64,000 bases of DNA from positions 310,001-374,000 of the forward strand of contig NIOE01000006.1 of assembly GCA_002205125.1 (NCBI GenBank), read 5' to 3'. The notes below the pieces were generated by a model. That model saw nothing but the letters and a program-made list of their open reading frames with translations. It did not search any database and had not been told where the DNA came from. The DNA is from Roseateles noduli (GTDB lineage: Bacteria; Pseudomonadota; Gammaproteobacteria; Burkholderiales; Burkholderiaceae_C). The translations under genes were made by a program, and so were the position numbers. Below, piece after piece: positions 27,348 through 36,031 of this stretch. Positions within the stretch are counted from its first letter, which is position 1. Each line of letters begins with the position of its first letter.

Positions 27348-28150
27348 GCGGCCACACCTGGGTGCTGCTGCGCGGACTGACGCGCGAGAGCGGCCATTGG
27401 GGCGACTTCCCCACACGACTGATACGCGCCTTGCGTGTCCAGCAGCCGGACGCGCGGCTGGAGCTGCTCGATCTGCCGGGCAACGGCGATCAGCATCGGC
27501 AGAGCAGTCCGACCCATGTCGACGCGATGATGGAGGCCTGCCGTGCGGAGCTCCGGCGTCGCGGCGTTGCCCCGCCATATCAGGTGCTGGCGATGTCGCT
27601 GGGCGCGATGGTCGCCAGCGAGTGGGCGGCCCGGCATCCGGGCGAGCTCGACGGCATCGTGCTGATCAACACCAGCCTGCGGCCCTTCAGCGCCTTCTTC
27701 CGGCGGCTGCGCCCGTCGAACTACTGGGCCTTGCTGATGCTGAGCCTGACGCGGCTGAGCCTGCGCCGGCGGGAGGCGAAGGTGCTGCAGATGACGACGC
27801 GCCTGCAGCGTCAGCCGGACCAGGTGATCGACAGCTGGGTCTCGATCCAGCGCAAGCATCCGGTGCGGCGCCGCAACGCGCTGCGCCAGCTGCTGGCCGC
27901 GGCGCGTTATCGCGCCAGCCTGGCCAAGCCGCAGCCGCCGATGCTGCTGCTGTGCAGCCAGGGGGACTCGCTGGTCGACTGGCGCTGCTCGCAGGCCATC
28001 AGCCGGGCCTGGGGCGCGCCCTTGCGGCTGCACCGGCACGCGGGGCACGACCTGCCGCTGGACGATGGGGATTGGGTGGCGCGCAATGTCGTGGACTGGC
28101 TCCACGTGCGCGAGGTCGTCGGACAGATCACGACGCCGATGCCGCTCTGA
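27344..28150 (+). CDS. Alpha/beta hydrolase
   Basis: 268-residue cytoplasmic alpha/beta hydrolase starting TWVLLRGLTRESGHWG. The nucleophile elbow is AMSLGAM (Ser85), and the catalytic histidine is in HRHAGHDLP near residue 238. A candidate acid lies in CSQGDSLVDW. A basic cap region (RRREAK, RKHPVRRRN) fills the middle. The start codon overlaps the stop of the M14 gene, so both are co-translated and may act on one substrate. A bidirectional terminator follows directly. Confidence 0.85.
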   Translation: MSGHTWVLLRGLTRESGHWGDFPTRLIRALRVQQPDARLELLDLPGNGDQHRQSSPTHVDAMMEACRAELRRRGVAPPYQVLAMSLGAMVASEWAARHPGELDGIVLINTSLRPFSAFFRRLRPSNYWALLMLSLTRLSLRRREAKVLQMTTRLQRQPDQVIDSWVSIQRKHPVRRRNALRQLLAAARYRASLAKPQPPMLLLCSQGDSLVDWRCSQAISRAWGAPLRLHRHAGHDLPLDDGDWVARNVVDWLHVREVVGQITTPMPL

Positions 28151-28160
28151 GCCCAACGAA

Positions 28161-28184
28161 AAAGCCCGCCTTTCGGCGGGCTTT
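28161..28184. terminator. Bidirectional intrinsic terminator
   Basis: AAAGCCCGCC-TTTC-GGCGGGCTTT: a perfect 10-bp stem with A-run and T-run on the two sides. It lies between the convergent hydrolase and rpsT genes and can serve both. Confidence 0.9.
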
Positions 28185-28210
28185 CCGTGCACCAGAGCTG
28201 GACTTTGCTA

Positions 28211-28507
28211 TCAGGCGGCGAGCGCCTTGATCTTCGAAGACAGGCGGCTCTTGTGGCGAGCAGCCTTGTTCTTGTGGAAGATGCCCTTGTCGGCGACCGA
28301 GTCGATCACGGGCTGGGCGGTCTTGAACAGGTCGGCGGCCTTGGCCTTGTCACCCGTGACGATCGCCTTTTGCACGTTCTTGATGACCGTGCGGAACTTC
28401 GAACGCAGCGCCGAGTTGGCGGCGTTCAGCTTGACGTCTTGACGTGCGCGCTTGCGGCCCGAGGCCAGACGCACGGTTTTCTTCTTGGCTTTGGAAGAGC
28501 TTGCCAT
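28211..28507 (-). CDS. rpsT: 30S ribosomal protein S20
   Basis: 98-residue, lysine-rich primary-binding protein of the 30S subunit. The start [13 protein letters not shown] and the segments [18 protein letters not shown] and [16 protein letters not shown] are characteristic. It is a single-gene unit with its own promoter (28541-28569) and the shared terminator at 28161. It is divergent from murJ, the usual arrangement in Burkholderiales. Confidence 0.97.
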   Translation of the reverse strand: MASSSKAKKKTVRLASGRKRARQDVKLNAANSALRSKFRTVIKNVQKAIVTGDKAKAADLFKTAQPVIDSVADKGIFHKNKAARHKSRLSSKIKALAA

Positions 28508-28540
28508 TGTCTTATTGGTCCAGTTGGTGCAAAGACGGCG

Positions 28541-28569
28541 AGTATAGCAGCCAGGATTGGAAAAACCAA
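28541..28569 (-). promoter_or_regulatory. Sigma70 promoter of rpsT
   Basis: On the minus strand, TTGGTT (28569-28564), a 17-base spacer and TATACT (28546-28541), about 34 bases before the rpsT start. The region is AT-rich compared with its surroundings. Confidence 0.7.
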
Positions 28570-28696
28570 ACCCGAGGTTGCGCTCGCAGCAGGACACCCA
28601 TAATGCGCGGTCGCTTGCCGGGGCGCCAGCCCCGAGGGGGCCGTCCCCATGCCGTTCCCCGCATCGTTTCCCGTACTGCCTCCGCGCCGCGCCTGA

Positions 28697-30271
28697 ATGA
28701 ACCTGCTCCGCACCGCCTCCGTCGTTTCGGTCTTCACGCTGCTGTCCCGCATCACGGGCTTGGTCCGCGAACAGATGGTGGCGGGCCTGTTCGGCGCCAA
28801 CGCGATGACCGACGCCTACAACGTGGCGTTCCGCATCCCCAACATGCTGCGGCGGCTGTTCGCCGAAGGCGCGTTTTCGCAGGCCTTCGTGCCCTCGCTG
28901 GCCGCCGCGCGCGCCAAGGACGGCGACGAGGCCACCCGCCACCTGATCGACGCCGTCGCCACCGTGCTGCTGTGGGCGCTGGCGGCGACCTGCGTGATCG
29001 GCGTGATCGGCGCCCCGGTGCTGGTCTGGGCGCTGGGCGCGGGATTGTCCAAGGATGCGCACGAGGCCGCCGTCGTGATGACGCGCTGGATGTTCCCGTA
29101 CATCGGCTTCATGTCGCTGGTGGCGCTGTCGGCCGGCATCCTGAACACCTGGAAGCGCTTCATCGTGCCGGCGGTGACGCCGGTGCTGCTGAACCTCGCG
29201 TCGCTGGCCTGCGGCTACGGGCTGACGCCGGTGCTGGCGGCCCACGGCTACGAGCCGATCTACTCGCTGGCGCTGGGCGTCATGGTCGGCGGCATCCTGC
29301 AGCTGGCGGTGCAGGTGCCGGCGCTGCGGCGCATCGGCCTGATGCCGCGCTTCTCGCTGAACTTCTCCGGCCTGCGCCGCGCCGCCGGCGACGAGGGCGT
29401 GCGCCAGGTCTTGCGCAAGATGGGCCCGGCGCTGCTGGGCGTCGGCGTGGCGCAGCTCTCGCTGCTGATCAATACGCAGATCGCCATTGCGGTGGGCGAG
29501 GGCGCCGCCTCCTGGCTGACCTACGCGGACCGGCTGATGGAGTTCCCGATCGCGCTGCTGGGCGTCGCGCTGGGCGTGGTGCTGACGCCGCAACTGGCGG
29601 CCAGCACGGCCAAGGGCGAGACGCAGAAGTACTCGGGCCTGCTCGACTGGGGCCTGCGCCTGACCCTGCTGCTGGCGCTGCCCTGCGCGGTCGCGCTGCT
29701 GGTCTTCGCCGAGCCGCTGGTGGCCGTGCTCTACCAGCGCGGCGCCTTCCAGGCGGCCGACGTCGCCCACACCGCCCAGGCCGTGATGGGCTACGGCCTG
29801 GGCCTGATGGGCCTGGTGTCGATCAAGGTGCTGGCCCCCGGCTTCTACGCGCGCCAGGACATGCGCACGCCGGTGCGCATCGCCGTTGGTGTCCTGATCC
29901 TGACGCAGGTGTTCAACGCGATCTTCGTGTTCGGCTTCAAGATCGGCGTGGCCGGCCTGTCGCTGTCCATCGGCCTGGGCGCCGTCGTCAACGCGCTGCT
30001 GCTGCTGCGCGGACTGCGCAAGCTGGGCACCTACACGCCGGAGGCCGGCTGGATGCTGTTCCTGCTGCGCGTGGTGATCGCCAGCGCCGCCATGGGCGCG
30101 CTGCAGTGGTGGCTGGCCGGGTACTTCGGCTGGGTCGGCGGCAAGGGCTTCCAGTTCGAGCTGGCGCGCGCCGGCTGGATGGCGCTGAGCCTGGGCGCCT
30201 CCGCGCTGCTGTATTTCGGCGTGCTGCTGCTGCTGGGCGTGAAGCTGCGCCAGTTCGCCCGCCGGGCCTGA
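28697..30271 (+). CDS. murJ: Lipid II flippase MurJ
   Basis: 524-residue inner-membrane protein of the MVF/MOP family that flips lipid II for peptidoglycan synthesis. It starts [27 protein letters not shown] and has about 14 membrane segments, with family segments [28 protein letters not shown] and the later LYQRGAF. Length is normal. It lies opposite rpsT and upstream of the SirB1-like gene. Confidence 0.97.
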   Translation: MNLLRTASVVSVFTLLSRITGLVREQMVAGLFGANAMTDAYNVAFRIPNMLRRLFAEGAFSQAFVPSLAAARAKDGDEATRHLIDAVATVLLWALAATCVIGVIGAPVLVWALGAGLSKDAHEAAVVMTRWMFPYIGFMSLVALSAGILNTWKRFIVPAVTPVLLNLASLACGYGLTPVLAAHGYEPIYSLALGVMVGGILQLAVQVPALRRIGLMPRFSLNFSGLRRAAGDEGVRQVLRKMGPALLGVGVAQLSLLINTQIAIAVGEGAASWLTYADRLMEFPIALLGVALGVVLTPQLAASTAKGETQKYSGLLDWGLRLTLLLALPCAVALLVFAEPLVAVLYQRGAFQAADVAHTAQAVMGYGLGLMGLVSIKVLAPGFYARQDMRTPVRIAVGVLILTQVFNAIFVFGFKIGVAGLSLSIGLGAVVNALLLLRGLRKLGTYTPEAGWMLFLLRVVIASAAMGALQWWLAGYFGWVGGKGFQFELARAGWMALSLGASALLYFGVLLLLGVKLRQFARRA

Positions 30272-30327
30272 AATCAGGGGCGCCGCGTCCGGTCGCGGGC
30301 GCCGACGGCGGGCGTAGACTCCGACGC

Positions 30328-31104
30328 ATGAGTTCGCCCTTGCAGTGGACGGTGCCGTCGGCGCTGGACTATTTCTCGACGCTGGTTGCCGACGACGACA
30401 CGCTGAACCTGGCCGAAGCCGCCGCCTCGATCGCGCTGGATGACGTGCCCCGGCTGGACGTGCAGCAGGTGATGGCCGAACTGGACCGGCTCGGCGAACG
30501 GCTGCGCCACCGCCTGCCCGCCGACGCGCCGCCCAGCCACCGGCTGCGCATGCTCAACCAGTACTTCCACGGCGAACTCGGCTTCGCCGGCAACGTCAAC
30601 GACTACTACGCCGTCGGCAACAGCTACCTCCACCAGGTGCTCGCCACGCGCCGCGGCATCCCGATCTCGCTGGCCATCATCTACATGGAGCTGGCCTCGC
30701 ACGTCGGGCTGCGGGTCAAGGGCGTCAGCTTTCCCGGCCACTTCCTGATGAAGCTCAGCCTGCCGCAGGGCGAGGTCGTGCTGGACCCGTTCAGCGGTCG
30801 CTCGCTGGGGCGCGGCGAGCTCGACGAGTTCCTCAGCCCCTGGCGCGAGCGCGCCGGCCTGATGCCGCAGGAGCCGATGTCGCTGGACACCTTCCTGGGG
30901 ACGGCGCCGCCGCGGCAGATCCTGGCCCGCATGCTGCGCAACCTGAAGCAGATCCACATGGATCAGGCCGACCTGCCCCGGCTGCTGGCCGTGCAGCGCA
31001 AGCTGGTGGCCCTGCTGCCCGACGACCGCGTCGAGCGCGCCGACCTGGAACAGTGCCTGCAGCAGCTGCGCGATGCCGGCGGCGGACCGGCCACCCTCCA
31101 TTGA
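30328..31104 (+). CDS. SirB1-family transglutaminase-like/TPR protein
   Basis: 258-residue cytoplasmic protein of the SirB1 group. An N-terminal helical part leads into a transglutaminase-like core ([32 protein letters not shown], then [11 protein letters not shown] and VVLDPFSG), and the C-terminal part is TPR-like. The usual catalytic Cys is not evident in this copy: the position in GNSYLHQVL is Ser, typical of family members that are probably non-enzymatic. It lies 56 bases after murJ. Its role is unknown. Confidence 0.87.
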   Translation: MSSPLQWTVPSALDYFSTLVADDDTLNLAEAAASIALDDVPRLDVQQVMAELDRLGERLRHRLPADAPPSHRLRMLNQYFHGELGFAGNVNDYYAVGNSYLHQVLATRRGIPISLAIIYMELASHVGLRVKGVSFPGHFLMKLSLPQGEVVLDPFSGRSLGRGELDEFLSPWRERAGLMPQEPMSLDTFLGTAPPRQILARMLRNLKQIHMDQADLPRLLAVQRKLVALLPDDRVERADLEQCLQQLRDAGGGPATLH

Positions 31105-31224
31105 GGGAACGGGATGAGGCGGAAGAGGGGGAGGGCGCGTCGAGCGACGCTTAGAATCCCCCTCTTTCCGAGGGTGCGGCCTTCCCCTGGCCGACGTCGC
31201 CCCGCCATCCAACGCTGAAGTGGT

Positions 31225-31899
31225 TTGAAGCAGATCCCGCTGTCGCTCGGTCCCGAGCCCGACTACACCTTTGACACGCTCCTCACCGGTGCCAATACCG
31301 CGGCCCTCACGCATGTGCTGGGGCTGGGGACGGGCTCGCCGCCGGTGTTCCTGTGGGGGCCGCCCGGCAGCGGCAAGACGCACCTGATGCGCGCGCTCGC
31401 GCGGCACTGGCAGCAGGCCGGCGCGCAGGTCGGCTGGTACGACGCCGACACCCCCCTGCCGTGGGAGCTGCCCACCCATCCGAGCCTGCTGCTGCTCGAC
31501 GACGCCCAGCGCTTCGATCCGGGTCAGCAGCATGCGGCCTTCGCGCTCTTCGTCGAGGCGGCGACGCTCGGACTGGCGGTCGTCTCGACCGGCACCGCGC
31601 CGCCGGTGGACCTGGACCTGCGCGAGGACCTGCGCACCCGGCTGGGCTGGGGCCCGACCTTCGCGCTGCAGCCGCTGTCCGAATCCGAGGTGCGCGCCGT
31701 GCTGCGCCGCGAGGCCGACCGCCGCGGCATCGCGCTGACCGACGAGGTCATCGACTACCTGCTCACCCGCTACGCCCGCGACCTCAAGCACCTGATGACG
31801 CTGCTGGACGGGCTGGACGAATTCTCGATGGCCAGCAAGCGGGCGGTGACCGTGCCGCTGCTGCGCCAGATGCTCGCCGACCAGGGGGCGATCGCCTGA
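31225..31899 (+). CDS. hda: DnaA regulatory inactivator Hda, TTG start
   Basis: 224-residue AAA+ protein that, with the DNA-loaded sliding clamp, promotes ATP hydrolysis by DnaA and limits re-initiation. Walker A is WGPPGSGKTH, Walker B is LLLLDDAQRF, and a sensor-2/lid helical part follows. The N terminus KQIPLSLGP carries the clamp-binding pattern seen in Hda proteins. This supports the unusual TTG start at 31225, as no ATG lies before the motif. It heads a block hda-HAD-pcnB-folK typical of Burkholderiales. Confidence 0.9.
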   Translation: MKQIPLSLGPEPDYTFDTLLTGANTAALTHVLGLGTGSPPVFLWGPPGSGKTHLMRALARHWQQAGAQVGWYDADTPLPWELPTHPSLLLLDDAQRFDPGQQHAAFALFVEAATLGLAVVSTGTAPPVDLDLREDLRTRLGWGPTFALQPLSESEVRAVLRREADRRGIALTDEVIDYLLTRYARDLKHLMTLLDGLDEFSMASKRAVTVPLLRQMLADQGAIA

Positions 31900-31950
31900 G
31901 GGCGACGCCGCCGGTTGCAACGTTTTCAAGGTTTTTCAAGGACAAGACCC

Positions 31951-32619
31951 GTGGACCTGACCCTGTTCGACCTCGACGGCACGCTGATCCCGCAGGATTC
32001 GGACCACGCCTTCGGCGGCTACATGGTGGACATCGGCTGGGCCGATGGCGCCGCCTGGGCCGCCCGCAACGACGAGTTCTACGCCGACTACCAGCGCGGC
32101 GACCTCGACCTGGACGAGTACGTCGACTTCGCCACCTCCGTCTGGCGCGCCCGGCCGCTGGCCGAGGCCGAGGCGGCCCGCGCCGAATTCATGGCCCGGA
32201 TCGTCGCGCCGATGTTGCGCGACAATGCGCGCGCACTCGTGCAGCGCCACCTGGACGCCGGGGATCTGGTGGTCGTGGTGACGGCGACCAACGAATTCGT
32301 GACCGCGCCGATCGCCAAGGCCTTCGGCGTCGATCACCTGATCGCCGTGCAGCTGGAGCGCGACGCGACCGGGTCGTTCACCGGGCGCGTGCACGGGACC
32401 CCGTCCTTCCAGGCGGGCAAGATCGTGCGCGTGAACGAATGGCTGGCGGCGCAGGGGCGCCGCTGGGAAGATTTCGAGCGCGTGCATTTCTACAGCGACT
32501 CGATGAATGACCTGCCGCTGCTGGAGCGGGTCAGCCATCCGGTGGCGACCAACCCCACCTCGGCCCTCGAGGCGCTGGCGCGCGAGCGCGGCTGGCCGAT
32601 ACTGAAGCTGTTCGAATGA
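31951..32619 (+). CDS. HAD-IB family hydrolase (SerB/PSPase-like)
   Basis: 222-residue HAD-superfamily phosphatase. I place the start at the GTG at 31951, with AAGGA about nine bases upstream, so that the protein opens MDLTLFDLDGTLIPQDSD with the motif I nucleophile Asp. VVVVTATNEF supplies motif II, the Lys in FQAGKIVR motif III, and YSDSMNDLPLL motif IV. The HAD-IB subfamily includes phosphoserine and small-metabolite phosphatases. Its stop overlaps the pcnB start (ATGA), indicating translational coupling. Confidence 0.9.
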   Translation: MDLTLFDLDGTLIPQDSDHAFGGYMVDIGWADGAAWAARNDEFYADYQRGDLDLDEYVDFATSVWRARPLAEAEAARAEFMARIVAPMLRDNARALVQRHLDAGDLVVVVTATNEFVTAPIAKAFGVDHLIAVQLERDATGSFTGRVHGTPSFQAGKIVRVNEWLAAQGRRWEDFERVHFYSDSMNDLPLLERVSHPVATNPTSALEALARERGWPILKLFE

Positions 32620-34271
32620 TCAAGAAATTCATCAACAAGTTGTTGGGCAAGCCCGAAAGCACCGCCACGCCGCTGGGCAAGCGCGTGGAAGTCACCGCGG
32701 AGGAACACCGCATCGACCCGGCCCTGCTCGACGAGCGCGGCGTCAAGGTCGTCAAGGGGCTGACCGACGCGGGCTACGAGGCCTTCATCGTCGGCGGCGC
32801 CGTGCGCGACCTGCTGCTGGGCCGCCGGCCCAAGGACTTCGACGTCGCCACCGACGCCACGCCGGAACAGGTCAAGAACCAGTTCCGCCGCGCCTTCATC
32901 ATCGGCCGGCGCTTCCGCATCGTCCACGTGGTCTACGGCCGCGGCCGCGAGCACGAGGTGATCGAGGTCTCGACCTTCCGCGCATTGCTCAAGGAAGACG
33001 ACGCCGAGCAGGTGCAGGGCAACGAGAAGACGTCCAAGGGCGCGCTGGAGGGCAAGTCGCACGTCGTCGACGCGTCCGGCCGCGTGCTGCGCGACAACGT
33101 CTGGGGCCCGCAGATCGAGGACGCCGCGCGACGCGACTTCACCGTCAACGCGATGTACTACAACCCGGAACGCGAGCTGGTGGTCGACTACCACGGCGGT
33201 CTGGCCGACGCGCGCAAGAAAGTGCTGCGGATGATCGGCGACCCCGAGAGCCGCTACCGCGAGGACCCGGTCCGCATCCTGCGCGCCGTGCGTTTCGCCG
33301 CGAAGCTGGGCTTCACGATCGAGCCCAAGACCCGCGCGCCCATCGCCGCGATGGCGCCGCTGCTGGCGAACGTGCCGCTGTCGCGCATGTTCGACGAGAT
33401 GATCAAGCTGCTGCAGACCGGCCACGCGCTGGCCAGCATCGAGGAACTGCGCAAGCAGGGCCTGGCGCGCGGCGTGTTCCCCATCCTGGATGCGGTGCTC
33501 GACAAGGACGGCGCGCTGCCGGACAACGTGCACGGCAAGTTCGTCCGCCTGGCGCTGGAAGACACCGACAAGCGGGTGGAAGAAGGGCGCTCGGTCGCGC
33601 CGAGCTTCATGCTCGCCTGCATGCTCTGGGGCGAGGTCCAGCAGCGCTGGACGCGCCTGATCGACGGCGGCGAGGGCGCGGTGGCGGCCCTGCAGCAGGC
33701 GATCGACCTGGTCTTCGACGCGCGCGTCGGCGACATCTCCGGCCGCGGCAAGCTCGCGGCGGACATGCGCGAGATCTGGATGATGCAGCCGCGCTTCGAG
33801 CGCCGGACCGGCAGCGGCCCGCACCGCCTGATCGAGCAGCCGCGCTACCGCGCCGGCTTCGACTTCCTGGCGCTGCGCGCCGAGGCGGGCGAGATCGATC
33901 CGGCCCTGGCCGACTGGTGGGAAGACTTCGCGCTGGGCACCGAGGACGAGCGCCGCGCGCTGCTGGACCTGGCGCGCGAGACGCAGCGTCAGGGCGGCCC
34001 GCGCAGCAAGCCCAAGGCGGGCGGCGGACGCGTGCATTCGGTGCCGCGCGGTGCGGTGAGCACGCCCTCGACGATGCCGGTCAGCGGCGAATCGGCGGCC
34101 GCGCTGCCGATCGATGCCGAGGCGGTGGACGCCGCGGATGGCGAGGGCAATGAAGGCGGCGGCCAGCCCGCCAAGAAGCGCCGTCGTCGTCGCAAGCCGA
34201 AGGCCGCGGGCGGTGCCGGCGGCGCGGGGGCGTCGACGGAGGCCGGTTCGTCCGGCGACGGCGGCGAGTAA
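32616..34271 (+). CDS. pcnB: Poly(A) polymerase I
   Basis: 551-residue polynucleotide adenylyltransferase that adds 3' poly(A) tails and marks RNA for decay. The class II nucleotidyltransferase head reads FIVGGAVRDLLLGRRPKDFDVATDAT, followed by RRFRIVHVVYGR, DNVWGPQIEDAARRDFTVNAMYY and the RNA-binding region YREDPVRILRAVRFAAKLGF. The C-terminal 80 residues are low-complexity, ending in a basic KKRRRRRKPK patch and Gly/Ala/Ser-rich tail, probably disordered RNA contact. It is coupled to the HAD gene upstream. Confidence 0.95.
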   Translation: MIKKFINKLLGKPESTATPLGKRVEVTAEEHRIDPALLDERGVKVVKGLTDAGYEAFIVGGAVRDLLLGRRPKDFDVATDATPEQVKNQFRRAFIIGRRFRIVHVVYGRGREHEVIEVSTFRALLKEDDAEQVQGNEKTSKGALEGKSHVVDASGRVLRDNVWGPQIEDAARRDFTVNAMYYNPERELVVDYHGGLADARKKVLRMIGDPESRYREDPVRILRAVRFAAKLGFTIEPKTRAPIAAMAPLLANVPLSRMFDEMIKLLQTGHALASIEELRKQGLARGVFPILDAVLDKDGALPDNVHGKFVRLALEDTDKRVEEGRSVAPSFMLACMLWGEVQQRWTRLIDGGEGAVAALQQAIDLVFDARVGDISGRGKLAADMREIWMMQPRFERRTGSGPHRLIEQPRYRAGFDFLALRAEAGEIDPALADWWEDFALGTEDERRALLDLARETQRQGGPRSKPKAGGGRVHSVPRGAVSTPSTMPVSGESAAALPIDAEAVDAADGEGNEGGGQPAKKRRRRRKPKAAGGAGGAGASTEAGSSGDGGE

Positions 34272-34309
34272 GCCTCGACGCGACACACTCGACGCGGCAG
34301 GCTCGACGA

Positions 34310-34804
34310 ATGATGACGGCCTACGTCGGCCTGGGTGCCAACCTCGGCGACCTCCGGCGCACGCTGGAGGCGGCGCTGGCCGACCTCGCCGGCGTGAAAG
34401 ACCTGACCCTGGAGGCCGTCTCCTCCGCCTGGCGCAGTGCGCCGGTCGGCTGCGAGGGGCCCGACTACCTGAACGCGGTCGCCCGCGTGACCACGACGCT
34501 GCCGCCGCTGACTCTGCTCGCGGCGTTGCAGGCCATCGAGCTGCGCCACGGCCGCGAGCGGCCGTTCGTCAACGCGCCGCGGACGCTCGACCTCGACCTG
34601 CTGCTCTACGACGCCCAGACCATCGCGCTGGACCGGCTCCTCGTTCCGCATCCTCGGCTGCACCAGCGCGCCTTCGTGCTCCGGCCCTTGCTGGAACTGG
34701 CTCCGACGCTGGAAGCGCCAGGACTGGGTCCGCTGGCAAGCCATTTGCCGTCGGTCGCCGACCAGGTCGTCGAGCGCGAGGACGCGCCGCTGCGTCTGCC
34801 CTGA
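34310..34804 (+). CDS. folK: HPPK, dihydropterin pyrophosphokinase
   Basis: 164-residue 2-amino-4-hydroxy-6-hydroxymethyldihydropteridine diphosphokinase of folate synthesis. It has AYVGLGANLGD at the start, VSSAWRSAPVG, the ELRHGRERPFVNAPRTLDLDLLLYD core with the Mg-binding Asp pair, and VPHPRLHQRAFVLRPL. It follows pcnB by 38 bases, a conserved pairing. Confidence 0.96.
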   Translation: MMTAYVGLGANLGDLRRTLEAALADLAGVKDLTLEAVSSAWRSAPVGCEGPDYLNAVARVTTTLPPLTLLAALQAIELRHGRERPFVNAPRTLDLDLLLYDAQTIALDRLLVPHPRLHQRAFVLRPLLELAPTLEAPGLGPLASHLPSVADQVVEREDAPLRLP

Positions 34805-34846
34805 CGACCCGCTCCCCACCTTCAACTTCTTCCCGGAGTCCGCCCC

Positions 34847-35200
34847 ATGTTCGCAACCGCCGCCGGCTGGCAGATGGTCGCCCTGCTGACGCTGTCCAAT
34901 GTCTTCATGACCTTCGCCTGGTACGGCCATCTGAAGGAGCTGGCGTCCAAGCCGTGGTACGTCGCCGCGCTGATCAGCTGGGGCATCGCGCTGTTCGAGT
35001 ACCTGCTGCAGGTCCCGGCCAACCGCATCGGTTATGACGGCGGGTTCACGCTCGCCCAGCTGAAGATCACGCAGGAGGTGATCACGCTGGGCGTGTTCGT
35101 CCCGTTCTCGATGCTGTTCATGAACCAGCCGTTCAAGACGGACTTCATCTGGGCCGGCCTGTGCCTGATGGGGGCGGTCTACTTCATCTTCCGCAGCTGA
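34847..35200 (+). CDS. DMT-family protein (DUF486)
   Basis: 117-residue inner-membrane protein with four predicted helices. It starts near LLTLSNVFMTFAWYGHLKEL and contains ISWGIALFEYLLQVPANRIGY and KITQEVITLGVFVPFSMLF, diagnostic for the DUF486 drug/metabolite-transporter-like family. Single four-helix members probably act as dimers; the substrate is unknown. It lies 42 bases after folK. A hairpin CCGCTCG-GGA-CGAGCGG at 35238-35254 follows. Confidence 0.9.
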   Translation: MFATAAGWQMVALLTLSNVFMTFAWYGHLKELASKPWYVAALISWGIALFEYLLQVPANRIGYDGGFTLAQLKITQEVITLGVFVPFSMLFMNQPFKTDFIWAGLCLMGAVYFIFRS

Positions 35201-35237
35201 GATTCCTGCTCCCGCCTCCGGGGGGAGTCGGGGGGAT

Positions 35238-35254
35238 CCGCTCGGGACGAGCGG
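35238..35254. terminator. Short hairpin after the DUF486 gene
   Basis: CCGCTCG, loop GGA, CGAGCGG; perfect 7-bp stem 37 bases after the stop. No T-run follows, so termination is likely weak or Rho-assisted. Confidence 0.4.
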
Positions 35255-35295
35255 GGAATGGCTCGAACGGGCCATGGGCGGCTACACTCGCGGGT

Positions 35296-35312
35296 TTTCC
35301 GTGACACGGAAA
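35296..35312. promoter_or_regulatory. 17-bp palindrome upstream of the DUF47-pit operon
   Basis: TTTCCGT-GAC-ACGGAAA, a perfect palindrome 51 bases before the DUF47 start, in the likely promoter region. It does not resemble a Pho box (tandem CTGTCAT). The cognate regulator is unknown. Confidence 0.45.
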
Positions 35313-35362
35313 TGAACCATTTGTGACGATCCGGCGAGGATCGCACGGCGCGGAGCCTCCCC

Positions 35363-36010
35363 ATGTTTTTCGGCAAGCTGCTGCCCCGAGAGGGCAATTT
35401 CTTCGAACTGTTCAATGAGCACGGCACGCAGATCGTGGAAGGCGCGCGCGCCTTCATGCTCATGATCCAGAACTACAACGACCTCACGCTGCGCGAGAAG
35501 TACGCGGCCGAGGTCGACCGGGCCGAGCACCATGCCGACCGCGTCACCGCCGAGGTGAACCGGCTGCTGCACCGCACCTTCATCACGCCGATCGATCGCG
35601 AGCAGATCCACGGCCTGATCAACGCGATGGACGACATCCTGGACCTGCTGCAGGACTCCAGCGAAACGATGCAGCTGTACGACGTGCGCTCCATCCCCGA
35701 GGAAGTGCTGCGCCTGGGCGAGCTGTCGGCCAAGTGCTGCGAACGCGTCAAGCACGCCGTCACGCTGCTGCCCAAGCTGAGCCAGCCGGAGACCGCCGAA
35801 GCCGCCATCAAGGCCTGCGAGGAGATCGACAAGCTCGAGTCCGACGCCGACCGCGTGATGCGCGCCGCGATGTCCAAGCTGTTCCGCGAGCAGGAGGACG
35901 TGCGCGAGCTGATCAAGCTCAAGGCGATCTACGAGCAGCTGGAGTCCATCTCCGACCGCTGCGAGGACGTCGCCAACCTGATCGAGGGCATCGTCCTCGA
36001 GAATTCCTGA
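35363..36010 (+). CDS. DUF47 / PhoU-like regulator of phosphate uptake
   Basis: 215-residue helical protein of the DUF47 (TIGR00153) family. It starts MFFGKLLPREGNFFELFNEH and contains EHHADRVTAEVNRLLHRTFITPIDREQIHGLINAMDDILD in the first half, with acidic metal-binding clusters like those of PhoU. It is nearly always paired with a Pit permease and is thought to control it. The pit gene follows after 21 bases; GGAG precedes the start. Confidence 0.93.
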   Translation: MFFGKLLPREGNFFELFNEHGTQIVEGARAFMLMIQNYNDLTLREKYAAEVDRAEHHADRVTAEVNRLLHRTFITPIDREQIHGLINAMDDILDLLQDSSETMQLYDVRSIPEEVLRLGELSAKCCERVKHAVTLLPKLSQPETAEAAIKACEEIDKLESDADRVMRAAMSKLFREQEDVRELIKLKAIYEQLESISDRCEDVANLIEGIVLENS

Positions 36011-36031
36011 TCCGGTCGCGGAGCGTCTCCC

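Noticed and set aside
28211-29770. 519-codon minus-strand frame running into rpsT
   Set aside because: Only the last 98 codons, from the ATG at 28507, are S20; the rest is antisense to murJ.
34114-35037. Arg/Pro-rich frames over folK
   Set aside because: Shadow of folK and pcnB tail; no start signal or motif.
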